Shown here: positions 30,399-38,610 of the stretch, one piece after another
Numbering within the stretch: the stretch's first letter is position 1
How the letters are laid out: every line of letters begins with the position of its first letter
Origin: Leptospira broomii serovar Hurstbridge str. 5399
GTDB taxonomy: Bacteria > Spirochaetota > Leptospiria > Leptospirales > Leptospiraceae
Assembly: GCF_000243715.2 (NCBI RefSeq)
Contig: NZ_AHMO02000004.1
Location: forward strand, 64,501 to 128,500
Reading direction: 5' to 3'
Length of the DNA: 64,000 nucleotides
Position numbers and translations under genes: made by a program
Notes under the pieces: model-generated
What the model was told of the DNA's origin: nothing
The model's input: only the letters and a program-made list of their open reading frames with translations
Databases searched by the model: none

Positions 30399-30551
30399 GA
30401 AGGAAACAGTTTGTGGGAGCTCCTACAATTCATAGAAACGGAAAGTAGTTGCCGTCTTCGCTGTTTTGTGAAATAGGGACGGGTACCGCCGCTTCGCTCC
30501 GGCCCCCGCCCAGGAAGGGCGGGGAATTTCTCGCTCTCAAGCAACCACGCA
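30399..30551 (+). repeat. Dispersed palindrome-hairpin element, copy B
   Basis: Direct repeat of copy A, offset by exactly 272 bp. The six differences lie outside the hairpin: four in the stretch just after the palindrome and two near the 3' end. The hairpin arms are 30504-30511 and 30517-30524. The spurious short open frames on both strands here are artefacts of its high GC content. Confidence 0.9.
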
Positions 30552-30700
30552 TAGACCACTTACTCCCGGGATTACGAAAAATCGAAGTCGGGGGCGATTT
30601 TTTAGGGGAATTTACTATAAGGCTTGGGATCCAATTTAGAGAATTCCAAAAAAAATGGTAAATTTTTTCATTCTTACCGATAGTAGAGAGGTAGAACGCC

Positions 30701-31750
30701 ATGGGTCTGAATCGTTTTAGAATCTTAGTCATACTCTTCTCGGCTTTAGTCGTTAGCGGATTGTCGGATCGAGTCCTCGGAGTATCCCCGGATCAGACCA
30801 ACTTGGCTATCTTGATAGACGAAAATAAGCTGAATCTGAAATTTATCAATATTTGCGCAAGTAACCTCACTCCCCAACTCACGGAAGAAAAGAATACTAA
30901 GCCGCAAACCAATGCACCCACCGCTGCGGAAAACGCTCAGGGCGGGCAGACCCCCTCCGGCTCAACCCCTGCCGGCGAAGAAGAACTTTATAAAAAACTG
31001 AATACGTTTGATAATTATCGTTCCTTTCGAAAAGCGAATCAGGCGGATTTTAACGGAAATATGTGGTATTTTCAGGGGAACTACAGTCTTTCGTATAAGA
31101 ATCTTAAGTCCGCTCAAGGCGAAATGAAGGATCTCTTTCAAGTCGTCCATGAAAATTACGTTCGTACCGCGCGCATCCTGTTGGAAGCCGCCTCTCCTTT
31201 AATTATCCGCTCTAACGATAAGATTGCGCAACATTTACTGAAGCTGGGTTTTAGGGATTTAAAATCCTCCGAGGATAGTTTCACGACGGCTTATAATTCT
31301 TCGCCGCACCAATATAGAGTGAAGCTTGTTTTGCACGGGGACGGGATTAGGATTGCCCGTAGGGCAAAACGTTTTGCCATTTTGGCCATGATTTCCGCAA
31401 AGACTCCGAACGACGATAAAGCCGAATATCAATTCGTGAATCTAGATGAAATGAGAAACGCAGCCGAAAAAGAAAATATATCCGATTACGATAGAATTAG
31501 AAATACATTAATCGATTATATCGATAACGAACTGATTACCCAAAAGATCGTCCCTCCCGGTGAAGGAAAAAGTAATCCGATCGATTTGTTGGAAACACAC
31601 GACGATAATTATAGTTTTATAACAAGCGGGCGTGTCTCTTTCTTGGAAAAAAGTAACGAAGAAATTCGTTCCGATGATATGAATAGAAAGGAAGCGCTGC
31701 CTCAAGTGCCTTCCGCGAACGGAGCAACACCCGCGGCGACGGGGAAATAA
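30701..31750 (+). CDS. Secreted protein of unknown function, Leptospira-type
   Basis: I do not recognise a named family. The 349-residue product has an N-terminal signal-like helix (FRILVILFSALVVSGLSDRVLG), a Pro/Thr/Gly/Ala-rich low-complexity linker near residues 65-92, a helical region with repeated FRKANQADFNGNMWYFQG and SYKNLKSAQGEMKDLF, and a Pro/Ala-rich tail. The absence of a clear lipobox suggests a periplasmic or membrane-anchored protein. It is followed after 9 bp by another unknown membrane protein gene, and the pair is likely an operon. TAGAGAGGT precedes the ATG. Confidence 0.62.
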   Translation: MGLNRFRILVILFSALVVSGLSDRVLGVSPDQTNLAILIDENKLNLKFINICASNLTPQLTEEKNTKPQTNAPTAAENAQGGQTPSGSTPAGEEELYKKLNTFDNYRSFRKANQADFNGNMWYFQGNYSLSYKNLKSAQGEMKDLFQVVHENYVRTARILLEAASPLIIRSNDKIAQHLLKLGFRDLKSSEDSFTTAYNSSPHQYRVKLVLHGDGIRIARRAKRFAILAMISAKTPNDDKAEYQFVNLDEMRNAAEKENISDYDRIRNTLIDYIDNELITQKIVPPGEGKSNPIDLLETHDDNYSFITSGRVSFLEKSNEEIRSDDMNRKEALPQVPSANGATPAATGK

Positions 31751-31759
31751 CTCGATCTT

Positions 31760-32425
31760 ATGGATTTACCGACTCCTTCCGAAATTCTTGCCCTTCGAGG
31801 TAAGAGAAAATCATGGAAGTGGATAGTGATTTTCGCCGGCTTGGCTCTGGGGCTTTTTGCTTGGGAGCAAGTGGATTCTTCCCAGTCTCTTACGTTTCGG
31901 GAGCGGAAAAAAAGCGTAGACTCTAAAGTTCGCATACTGCGGGAAATGAGACGTTCTTTTCATTCGGTCGAGCTAGAAAAGGATTTAGAACGCGTAGAAT
32001 CGTACTCCTCCGATCTTGAATCGATGACCCGAGCTGGAACCGCACAGGAGCGATCGGATGCTTTATCGACTCTCGAAAGAAAACTTCCGGAAGTATTAAA
32101 ACGATGGTCGGAATTTGCGGAAAATTTCTCCTCTAAACTTCTGCAATATGCAGTCAGGGAAACTCAATTACTCAAAATCGATTCGCCGGATCGACACCAT
32201 CTAACCGCAAAAGAAAACGCGCTTGCCAATAATTATTTCCGTATGGCGAGAGAAGAATGGATTTCCGGAAATAAGTTTCATCGAGACGGAAATTACCTGT
32301 ATGCACTCATACTGTATAAACGTTCTTTAAAATACTCGCTTTCCTGTCTAAAAACCTCTAAGTTACCCGTTCCCGAGGAATTTCAAAATGCCGGAGAGAG
32401 ACCCCTTGACAAGATTAATCGTTAA
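31760..32425 (+). CDS. Single-pass membrane protein with coiled coil, unknown
   Basis: The 221-residue product has a short cytoplasmic start, one membrane helix (WIVIFAGLALGLFAW) and a charged helical outside domain rich in Glu, Arg and Ser that likely forms coiled coils. The last part includes a TPR-like pattern (NYFRMAREEWISGNKFHRDGNYLYALILY). It follows the preceding gene by 9 bp, so the two products may act together at the envelope. No family recognised. Confidence 0.6.
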   Translation: MDLPTPSEILALRGKRKSWKWIVIFAGLALGLFAWEQVDSSQSLTFRERKKSVDSKVRILREMRRSFHSVELEKDLERVESYSSDLESMTRAGTAQERSDALSTLERKLPEVLKRWSEFAENFSSKLLQYAVRETQLLKIDSPDRHHLTAKENALANNYFRMAREEWISGNKFHRDGNYLYALILYKRSLKYSLSCLKTSKLPVPEEFQNAGERPLDKINR

Positions 32426-32493
32426 GTAGCACTCTCTAACTCCGCTAAAATTTTTTCCGACCGACAAAAAACTCCTTTCTTCGAGAAAAAAAA

Positions 32494-32552
32494 GGGAAGA
32501 ATTTTCCCGGTAAATCGGGAATAGAAGTCATTTCAGGGAAATTCTTTTTCCC
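32494..32552 (+). promoter_or_regulatory. Competing hairpins in the leader of the PAS-Fis gene
   Basis: Within 60 bases before the start lie GGGAA (32494-32498), TTCCCG (32504-32509), CGGGAA (32516-32521), GGGAAA (32536-32541) and TTTCCC (32547-32552). TTCCCG can pair with either the first or the CGGGAA copy; GGGAAA pairs with TTTCCC; CGGGAA could also pair with the last. Such mutually exclusive stems are typical of attenuators or switch-type leaders, but no ligand class is recognised and low-complexity purine/pyrimidine runs could explain part of it. Confidence 0.4.
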
Positions 32553-32568
32553 GATGCCACGCTAACTA

Positions 32569-33690
32569 ATGAGAATCGAAGGTCTCTATAAACATTTTTT
32601 ATACACTCCGACGAACTTTCTTCCCGTTTGGGAAGAAAGTGACGGTTTGCTGGGCCTTCTTCCTAAAGAAACGATTCTGATGGAATTAGCCGACTTAAGT
32701 GTGGCGGATCGTGAATTTACCCGAATTCCGGAAGAATATTTGATTCGGGAAATACCAGAGAGTCTCCTCGGATACTTTCAAAAACAAAGAACGATTCCCG
32801 TTTTAAATTCATTTGGAGAAAGAAAGGATGAGTGGGATAAGCCTCGTTTGATGGCGGAGCTTAGTCGTTCTTCTTGGGTCGCAAAGGGGGGTGAAAAGCC
32901 GGCTCAGCAAAGCTTGGAATCGAAAGAAGAAGACCGGACAAAGCAAAGCCAATGGTTTATGGAAGTGATTCTACAGAATTTTCCGGATGGCTTATTGGCG
33001 ACGGATTTGGACGGACACGCGGTTTTTTACAATGAGACCTTTGAAACAGATATTCTAACTCGGAAATGGTTTCGAGACAGCATTCTATACGCTGAAAAAC
33101 TCTTAAAGGAAATGTCTAAGGATCTACTGGGAAATTATCTAAAAACGCATGAATTGCGTTTGGATGAGGGGAAGATTTCCGTTCAAACATTTGTACAAGA
33201 TTTGGAATCTTTGGTAAGAGTATCCATATTACGGCAAAAGGGGAAACCCTTGGGTTACCTATATCATTTTTCTCCTATCCGGGCCAAGCTTAACTCCCAA
33301 GACGAAGATGGCATGGAATTTCCTTCCGTGACCGAAGCATTCAGTCAAAAACTTCCTTTAGAGACGATGTTAAAAGAAGTAGAAGGAAGCTACATATATC
33401 ATACTCTAAAGCGAAATCAGGAAAACGTTTCTCATGCGGCCTTAGACCTGGGGGTGCCGAGAACAACTTTGCAGAACAGAATCAAGTTTTTGGATCTGGG
33501 GGTCCGATTTAAATTGAACAAGGACCAACCGATTCCGAGAAAAAAAGCAGGTAAATCGAACTCTTCAAAGAAGCCCCAGACTTCTTCTAAGCCTATTCCT
33601 TTAGAAACAAAACCCAAAATCGCAGCTAAGAAGAAGCATTTTGCTCCGAAAAAGAAAGTAACTTCCAAAAAAAAGACCAAGGGAAAATAA
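32569..33690 (+). CDS. PAS domain and Fis-type HTH protein with basic tail
   Basis: The 373-residue product has an unrecognised N-terminal region (1-120), a PAS-like domain at about 131-235 (FPDGLLATDLDGHAVFYNET), a Fis-type DNA-binding region at 262-312 (EVEGSYIYHTLKRNQENVSH then AALDLGVPRTTLQNRI) and a Lys/Ser/Pro-rich tail from 321 on that resembles histone-H1-like tails. This is the sensor and DNA-binding end of an NtrC-type regulator without the sigma-54 AAA+ module between them, so it would act as a repressor or sigma-70 regulator. It precedes rho. Targets are unknown. Confidence 0.72.
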   Translation: MRIEGLYKHFLYTPTNFLPVWEESDGLLGLLPKETILMELADLSVADREFTRIPEEYLIREIPESLLGYFQKQRTIPVLNSFGERKDEWDKPRLMAELSRSSWVAKGGEKPAQQSLESKEEDRTKQSQWFMEVILQNFPDGLLATDLDGHAVFYNETFETDILTRKWFRDSILYAEKLLKEMSKDLLGNYLKTHELRLDEGKISVQTFVQDLESLVRVSILRQKGKPLGYLYHFSPIRAKLNSQDEDGMEFPSVTEAFSQKLPLETMLKEVEGSYIYHTLKRNQENVSHAALDLGVPRTTLQNRIKFLDLGVRFKLNKDQPIPRKKAGKSNSSKKPQTSSKPIPLETKPKIAAKKKHFAPKKKVTSKKKTKGK

Positions 33691-33695
33691 TTTCA

Positions 33696-33723
33696 TTGAC
33701 ACCGCGTATGTTCACGAAATAGT
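33696..33723 (+). promoter_or_regulatory. Candidate rho promoter
   Basis: Consensus TTGACA at 33696-33701, then 16 bp and AATAGT (33718-33723, 4 of 6). It would give rho a leader of about 180 nt. Long leaders are used for rho autoregulation in E. coli; here this is inference. Confidence 0.4.
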
Positions 33724-33907
33724 CCAAAGTAAGAGCCGACCTCCGTTCCCTTCTCAGAGCCGATCCCCGCACAGAGAATAAATGGGTTTTCGGGGCGACT
33801 TAAGAAACCGATCTTTCCGGATCCTCAATAACCCGCTCTTAATCATAAAAAATAAACACTGGAAGGCGTATTAGCGTACACCTTTTATAAAATCTAATGG
33901 TATCCTG

Positions 33908-35317
33908 ATGGCTAACCCAAGAAGAGACTCTAAGCCCAAACTCAATACAGACAATCAAAACGATTATCACGAAGACGAACCAAGTTTTCCGGAAGATGAT
34001 CCCGAAACAGCAGAGATCCGTTCTAGAAAGCGTCGAAGAGGCGCATATGACGGACCAAGCCCTGCCCCAATCGATCTGGTCGCTTTAAAGAAGACATCTA
34101 TTTCCGAACTGATCGAAGTCGCAAAGGATCTCGGTGTCGAAAACACCGGCGGACTTAAAAAGCAGAATCTGATTTTTGCCATTCTCCAGGCTCAGGCTGA
34201 GCGAGACGGGCAGGTTCATGCGGCAGGGGTCATGGAACGACTCCCTGACGGTTATGGATTTCTTCGTTCTCCGGACTATAACTATGTTCCTGGCCCGGAT
34301 GATATCTATGTATCTCCGTCTCAAATCAAATTATTCGGTCTTAGAACCGGAGATACGGTAGAAGGTCAGATTCGTCCTCCCAAGGAATCGGAAAGATTCT
34401 TTGCCATGCTTCGAGTCGAGACGGTTAACGGATACACTCCCGATGTCGCGAGCAAGAGAGCTCTTTTCGATAACCTAACTCCGTTATACCCAAACGAAAG
34501 ATTGAGAATGGAACATGATCCGTCTCAGTTAGATACACGTATCGTGGATTTGATGTGCCCGATCGGAAAAGGCCAACGCGCATTGATCGTCGCTCCCCCG
34601 CGGACCGGTAAAACGATTTTGATGCAAAACGTTGCAAATGCGATCACCCGTAATCACCCGGAAGTCACCTTAATCGTTCTTTTGATCGATGAGCGTCCGG
34701 AAGAGGTTACCGACATGGCACGAAACGTTCGGGGAGAAGTCGTAAGTTCCACTTTTGACGAACCCGCGACTCGTCACGTTCAGGTGGCGGAGATGGTAAT
34801 CGAAAAGGCGAAACGTCTCGTGGAACACGGAAGAGACGTGGTCATTCTTTTGGATTCGATCACCCGATTGGCCCGCGCCTATAACCAAGTGATTCCGACT
34901 TCCGGAAAAATTCTTTCAGGTGGTGTGGATTCCAACGCCCTTCACAAGCCGAAGCGTTTTTTCGGTGCCGCCAGAAACATAGAAGAGGGCGGTTCTTTGA
35001 CAATTATCGCGACTGCACTCGTCGATACCGGATCCAAGATGGACGAGGTTATTTTCGAGGAATTTAAAGGAACCGGTAATATGGAAATCCATCTCGATCG
35101 TAAGCTTTCCGACAAACGAATCTTCCCGGCAATCGACATAAACAAATCCGGAACCAGAAAAGAGGAACTGCTTTTGCCGAAGGAGATCCTTCAGAAGGTC
35201 TTTGTTCTCCGAAAAGTACTTTCTCCCATGAGTATCACGGAAAGCATGGAATTATTGCTAGAAAAAATGCGGCAATCAAAAACAAATGAAGCCTTTTTGG
35301 CCAGCATGAACGCCTAA
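33908..35317 (+). CDS. rho: Transcription termination factor Rho
   Basis: Rho is a hexameric RNA-dependent ATPase that ends transcription. The 469-residue product has an acidic, basic-patched N-terminal extension (1-55), the Rho N-domain with [12 protein letters not shown], the RNA-binding cold-shock-like domain ([20 protein letters not shown]), Walker A APPRTGKT at residues 229-236, [10 protein letters not shown], and [12 protein letters not shown] with the Q/R loop region. The extension is longer than in E. coli. rpmE follows closely. Confidence 0.97.
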   Translation: MANPRRDSKPKLNTDNQNDYHEDEPSFPEDDPETAEIRSRKRRRGAYDGPSPAPIDLVALKKTSISELIEVAKDLGVENTGGLKKQNLIFAILQAQAERDGQVHAAGVMERLPDGYGFLRSPDYNYVPGPDDIYVSPSQIKLFGLRTGDTVEGQIRPPKESERFFAMLRVETVNGYTPDVASKRALFDNLTPLYPNERLRMEHDPSQLDTRIVDLMCPIGKGQRALIVAPPRTGKTILMQNVANAITRNHPEVTLIVLLIDERPEEVTDMARNVRGEVVSSTFDEPATRHVQVAEMVIEKAKRLVEHGRDVVILLDSITRLARAYNQVIPTSGKILSGGVDSNALHKPKRFFGAARNIEEGGSLTIIATALVDTGSKMDEVIFEEFKGTGNMEIHLDRKLSDKRIFPAIDINKSGTRKEELLLPKEILQKVFVLRKVLSPMSITESMELLLEKMRQSKTNEAFLASMNA

Positions 35318-35341
35318 TTAGTAGGAGGATTGGAAAAAATT

Positions 35342-35542
35342 ATGAAAACTGGTATTCATCCAAAATACGCAGAAGCTAAGATCCGTTGTGCATGCGGAGC
35401 GGTTTACGAGACTCGTACTACGGTAGGGGATATTCATGTGGAGATTTGCTCCGCTTGCCATCCTTACTTTACCGGTAAATCCAAAGTTCTGGATACGGCT
35501 GGTCGCGTAGATAAATTCAAGAAAAAATATAAGATGAAGTAA
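35342..35542 (+). CDS. rpmE: 50S ribosomal protein bL31
   Basis: The 66-residue ribosomal protein starts MKTGIHPKY at the ATG at 35342; a TTG at 35330 is in frame but lies directly against the AGGAGG (35323-35328), too near to serve. Cysteines in IRCACGA and [11 protein letters not shown] mark the zinc-binding (C+) form of bL31. Rho-rpmE pairing is common in bacteria. Confidence 0.95.
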   Translation: MKTGIHPKYAEAKIRCACGAVYETRTTVGDIHVEICSACHPYFTGKSKVLDTAGRVDKFKKKYKMK

Positions 35543-35605
35543 GCTTCCGATTTCTATGTCGGATTTGGTTGTTTTCGAGTCTAAGCTATTGCCGGAGGTA
35601 GTTTC

Positions 35606-36403
35606 ATGAAGGTAATGGATTTTGACAAATACAAGGAAATCAACGACCAAAGACTGAACTATAGAGAAATGGAAGATGCAACAGTCGTCTCCAATTATCG
35701 AAACGTAGGTTGCGGAGACGGCTATAGAATCTACCTCAAAATCGACGAAAATCGAGTCGTTTCGGACGCCAGCTATACCACAACCGGATGCGGCTTCGGG
35801 ATCGTAGCCCTTGCTATGGCAACAGAGATCGCCAAAGGCAAATCAATAGACGAACTTAAATCGATCACTCCGGAAGACGTAGAGAAACTTTTCGAATTCC
35901 CTGAACGTCGCAAGAATTATCCCGAATCCGCCGTAGCTGCACTTCGTCAGGCCGTCCAGGATTTTGAAAACGGTTCCGGTGTTCCGAAAGAAAGAAGGAT
36001 CACCGCATCCAAAGCAAAGGAGCTCCTAAGCGCAAACGGCTCTTTGAAAGGGGAGGACCTATCCTCGATTATTTTGGAAAAGGAAGATCTTCACGGCGTG
36101 GATTTTTCCGGAGCAAACTTAAATAACGCATTTTTAACCAACTGTAATTTCGAAGGCGCAAATTTCGAAGGTGCCCGCTTAAGAGGAGCCTTTCTTAACT
36201 CCGCAAATCTCAAAGGTGCAAATTTTCGAGGAGCCGATCTGAGATGGGCCAAGCTTGCGGGTGCCAAGATCGAAGGAGCCGATTTTACAGGCGCAGTATA
36301 CGATATCGGTACTCGGGTAGACCAAGCGCAGATTCACATATTTTCTTCCATGAAAAAAGAAGGAAAAGACGTGTATATGGAGAAGGATGAAGCCGGGCGA
36401 TAA
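35606..36403 (+). CDS. IscU/NifU-N-like domain fused to pentapeptide repeats
   Basis: This 265-residue protein joins two families. Residues 1-122 resemble the Fe-S scaffold IscU: NYRNVGCGDGYRIYLKI (Cys36, Asp38), TTTGCGFGI (Cys62), and the AKGKSIDEL and ITPEDVEKLF segments. The third scaffold Cys is missing; where IscU has HCS this protein reads NYPES. Residues 161-230 form 14 consecutive pentapeptide units (DLHGV, DFSGA, NLNNA, NFEGA and so on), building a right-handed beta helix. GGAGG precedes the ATG. A 63-residue gene overlaps its end. Possible roles include a scaffold-derived binding protein rather than a working Fe-S donor; this is inference. Confidence 0.83.
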   Translation: MKVMDFDKYKEINDQRLNYREMEDATVVSNYRNVGCGDGYRIYLKIDENRVVSDASYTTTGCGFGIVALAMATEIAKGKSIDELKSITPEDVEKLFEFPERRKNYPESAVAALRQAVQDFENGSGVPKERRITASKAKELLSANGSLKGEDLSSIILEKEDLHGVDFSGANLNNAFLTNCNFEGANFEGARLRGAFLNSANLKGANFRGADLRWAKLAGAKIEGADFTGAVYDIGTRVDQAQIHIFSSMKKEGKDVYMEKDEAGR

Positions 36404-36578
36404 GGTAAAATTGACCAAGAGAAGCTTCCTTTTAAAGGGAGTGATCGTATTAACCGGAGCTCAAGTGGAAATCCTGGAAATCAACGGAGACAAAGTTTCC
36501 GTTTTATATAATGATAGAGAAGGTTATCCGCATACTATTTCGGATTTAAGTCTTACCGAATTAGCTCCTCTCGACTGA
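36387..36578 (+). CDS. Small KOW/SH3-like beta protein
   Basis: The 63-residue product starts MKPGDKVKLTKRSFLLKG and has alternating strands (GVIVLTGAQVEILEINGDKV) like small SH3/KOW-type barrels. Its ATG lies 17 bp inside the preceding gene, with GAGAAGG just before it, so translational coupling is likely. Function unknown. Its codon usage resembles neighbouring genes. Confidence 0.62.
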   Translation: MKPGDKVKLTKRSFLLKGVIVLTGAQVEILEINGDKVSVLYNDREGYPHTISDLSLTELAPLD

Positions 36579-36697
36579 GAAATTTTTATAAACTCGGGTT
36601 CCCGGCGCGAGAAACTCCGGCTTTACGGAAGCTCAAAAACCTGACTTCATGGTTTCTTCGTTCAATGGATTGAGCGATCCAAAAAGGGTGAATTGAA

Positions 36698-38569
36698 ATG
36701 CGATTCTCTTTCAGTTTTAATTCTTATCTAAAACTAACCCTTTGTCTCGGATTTTTACTCACCGATTGCGCCACATACACTACAAAGAATTACTCCAAAT
36801 ACGAACATGAAAATTTAGTTCGTTTAAACGCCGTCAATTACGAAGGATTAAGCGAACTGACCGTTCGGTTTCTCAAGAGCAACGACTTGTTCGAAAGTTA
36901 TCGGGAATATCCGAGAGTCGTAATTTACGATTTGGATAATCGTCTCATTGCCACCAAATCCAGAAATTTGTCTTATTATTTGGCCGAGCTCTGTTACCAT
37001 TCCGGATCTTCCTTAGATCCCGAAGATCCGATGTTCGCGCGGATGTTCGCTTCCGCGCTCGTTTACTCTTATACGTATTTATTCGATTCTCACGGTATTC
37101 CGGAGCCCGATCCTTATTCGCTCGAATTCAGATTCGCACTGGAAACATATAACCGATCCCTGGAGCAGCTTGTTCGTTTCGCAAAACGGAATCGAAAATT
37201 GGCGAACATGACTGATTTGAATCTGCCTTTGATCCGCGGAACCCTGACAATGGTTAACGTAAAAGTCGAAACTACTTGGACTCCCAAAAGTTTTCTGCAA
37301 GTGGAAGTCGCTTCCGATTATAAAGTTACGGGTTTTTCGAATCATATCAGTAAATATGGAATCGGCGCACCATTGATATTAGTTCGGAAACATCCGGAAC
37401 TTGAGCCAGCTGAGCGCAGGAAATACGAATTTATCGCCGGAGTCGGTCAGGCTTATCCGGGAACCGCTTTCTTAAGTTTAGAAGAATCTTATTTAGAAAA
37501 CCGGAATCTAGATCTTAGAGCAACCATCCATCTATACGACCCGGTATATCGGGATAGAATCAAGTTTTCCGGATTGGATCTTCCGATGGAGAGTGATACG
37601 ACCACTCCTTTGGCATATATGCTCACTATCGCTCAAAAAAACGATAGTCTTTGGGCTGCATTTGACGGGGAAACCGGGAGAGAAAGAAGAGGATTGTATT
37701 TCGTTTATCCGTATCGGTCGGATAAGATTCCGGTGGTATTCGTTCACGGTTTGGCTTCTTCCCCATTTATTTGGTTTTCGATGATAAACGAATTGCTTTC
37801 CGATCCGCAGATTAAGGAGAAATATCAGTTCTGGGTATATTGGTATCCGACCGGTAGCCCCATATCCCTATCGGGAGCGGAATTTAGAGAAACTTTATAC
37901 GATTTACGAAAAGTATACGATCCTAAAAAGGAGCATAAATCCTTTGATAGAATGGTTCTCGTAGGCCATAGCATGGGCGGAATCCTGTCGAAAATGATGG
38001 TGACTCGTAGCAGGAAAGAGGATTGGATGCTGGCTGCAAAAGTCGATTCTTCGAAATTTGTTTCGCTTCCGGACGATTTAAAGAAAGAGATGATTCGGGT
38101 CTTCGACTACGATCCGGTTCCTTTTGTAAAGAGGGCTATTTTTATCGCGACTCCTCATAAGGGATCCACATTGGCCGAGGGGTTTTTAGGTACAGTAGCG
38201 AGGTTATTATTTGTGCTGCCTAAGGGAGTCGCTTCCAACATGGGAAAGGTATTCCGATTTTTGACTTTAGAAAAAACCCAAGACTCTTTTGTTCCGGAAA
38301 CGTACGGAGTCGATAGTCTATCTCCTCAGAGTATATTTATCAAAGTCACCGGCAATGTTAAACCGCAGGTGAAGTTCCATTCCATTATCGGGAATTCGAG
38401 ATTGAGGGATTTGGATTGGATCAACGATTCGGTGGTTTCTTACGATAGTTCCCATATCGACGGAGCAGAATCCGAATTACTAGTTCCATCCGAACATTCC
38501 GTTCAAAATCATATTCCGACGTTTTTAGAAGTAAAACGAATTCTGATAGAACATCGATCAAAGCAGTAG
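36698..38569 (+). CDS. Alpha/beta-hydrolase lipoprotein, lipase-like
   Basis: The 623-residue product has a signal ending LLTDC with Cys24, so it is probably a lipoprotein, although Asp at -1 is unusual even for spirochaetes. After a 340-residue unrecognised region comes an alpha/beta-hydrolase domain: VVFVHGLASSPFIW (oxyanion loop), LVGHSMGGILSK with nucleophile Ser425, and a C-terminal EHSVQNHIPTF that may supply the catalytic His. Ester or phospholipid hydrolysis at the envelope is likely. Its stop lies inside a strong hairpin shared with the convergent phosphatase gene. Confidence 0.82.
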   Translation: MRFSFSFNSYLKLTLCLGFLLTDCATYTTKNYSKYEHENLVRLNAVNYEGLSELTVRFLKSNDLFESYREYPRVVIYDLDNRLIATKSRNLSYYLAELCYHSGSSLDPEDPMFARMFASALVYSYTYLFDSHGIPEPDPYSLEFRFALETYNRSLEQLVRFAKRNRKLANMTDLNLPLIRGTLTMVNVKVETTWTPKSFLQVEVASDYKVTGFSNHISKYGIGAPLILVRKHPELEPAERRKYEFIAGVGQAYPGTAFLSLEESYLENRNLDLRATIHLYDPVYRDRIKFSGLDLPMESDTTTPLAYMLTIAQKNDSLWAAFDGETGRERRGLYFVYPYRSDKIPVVFVHGLASSPFIWFSMINELLSDPQIKEKYQFWVYWYPTGSPISLSGAEFRETLYDLRKVYDPKKEHKSFDRMVLVGHSMGGILSKMMVTRSRKEDWMLAAKVDSSKFVSLPDDLKKEMIRVFDYDPVPFVKRAIFIATPHKGSTLAEGFLGTVARLLFVLPKGVASNMGKVFRFLTLEKTQDSFVPETYGVDSLSPQSIFIKVTGNVKPQVKFHSIIGNSRLRDLDWINDSVVSYDSSHIDGAESELLVPSEHSVQNHIPTFLEVKRILIEHRSKQ

Positions 38570-38606
38570 GAAAGATACGTGCTGCGATCACATATCTTTC
38601 CTACTG
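38564..38606. terminator. Bidirectional hairpin between lipase and phosphatase genes
   Basis: Fourteen perfectly complementary bases (38564-38577 with 38593-38606) around a 15-base loop. The left arm contains the TAG stop of the lipase-like gene, and the right arm ends 5 bp before the stop of the facing gene. No T-run follows on either strand, so it may act with Rho, as an end protector, or as a bidirectional terminator. Confidence 0.6.
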
Positions 38607-38610
38607 GAAT

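Noticed and set aside
29970..30732. Short minus-strand frames over the element pair
   Set aside because: They depend on the GC-rich repeat sequence itself, and parallel versions appear in both copies.
35543..35605. TCCGA/TCGGA hairpin after rpmE as a terminator
   Set aside because: Five pairs and an interrupted T-run; too weak to support.
36021..36034. AAGGAGCTCCTAAG as a further copy of the element palindrome
   Set aside because: It lies inside a coding sequence, is shorter and lacks the downstream hairpin; coincidence is likely.
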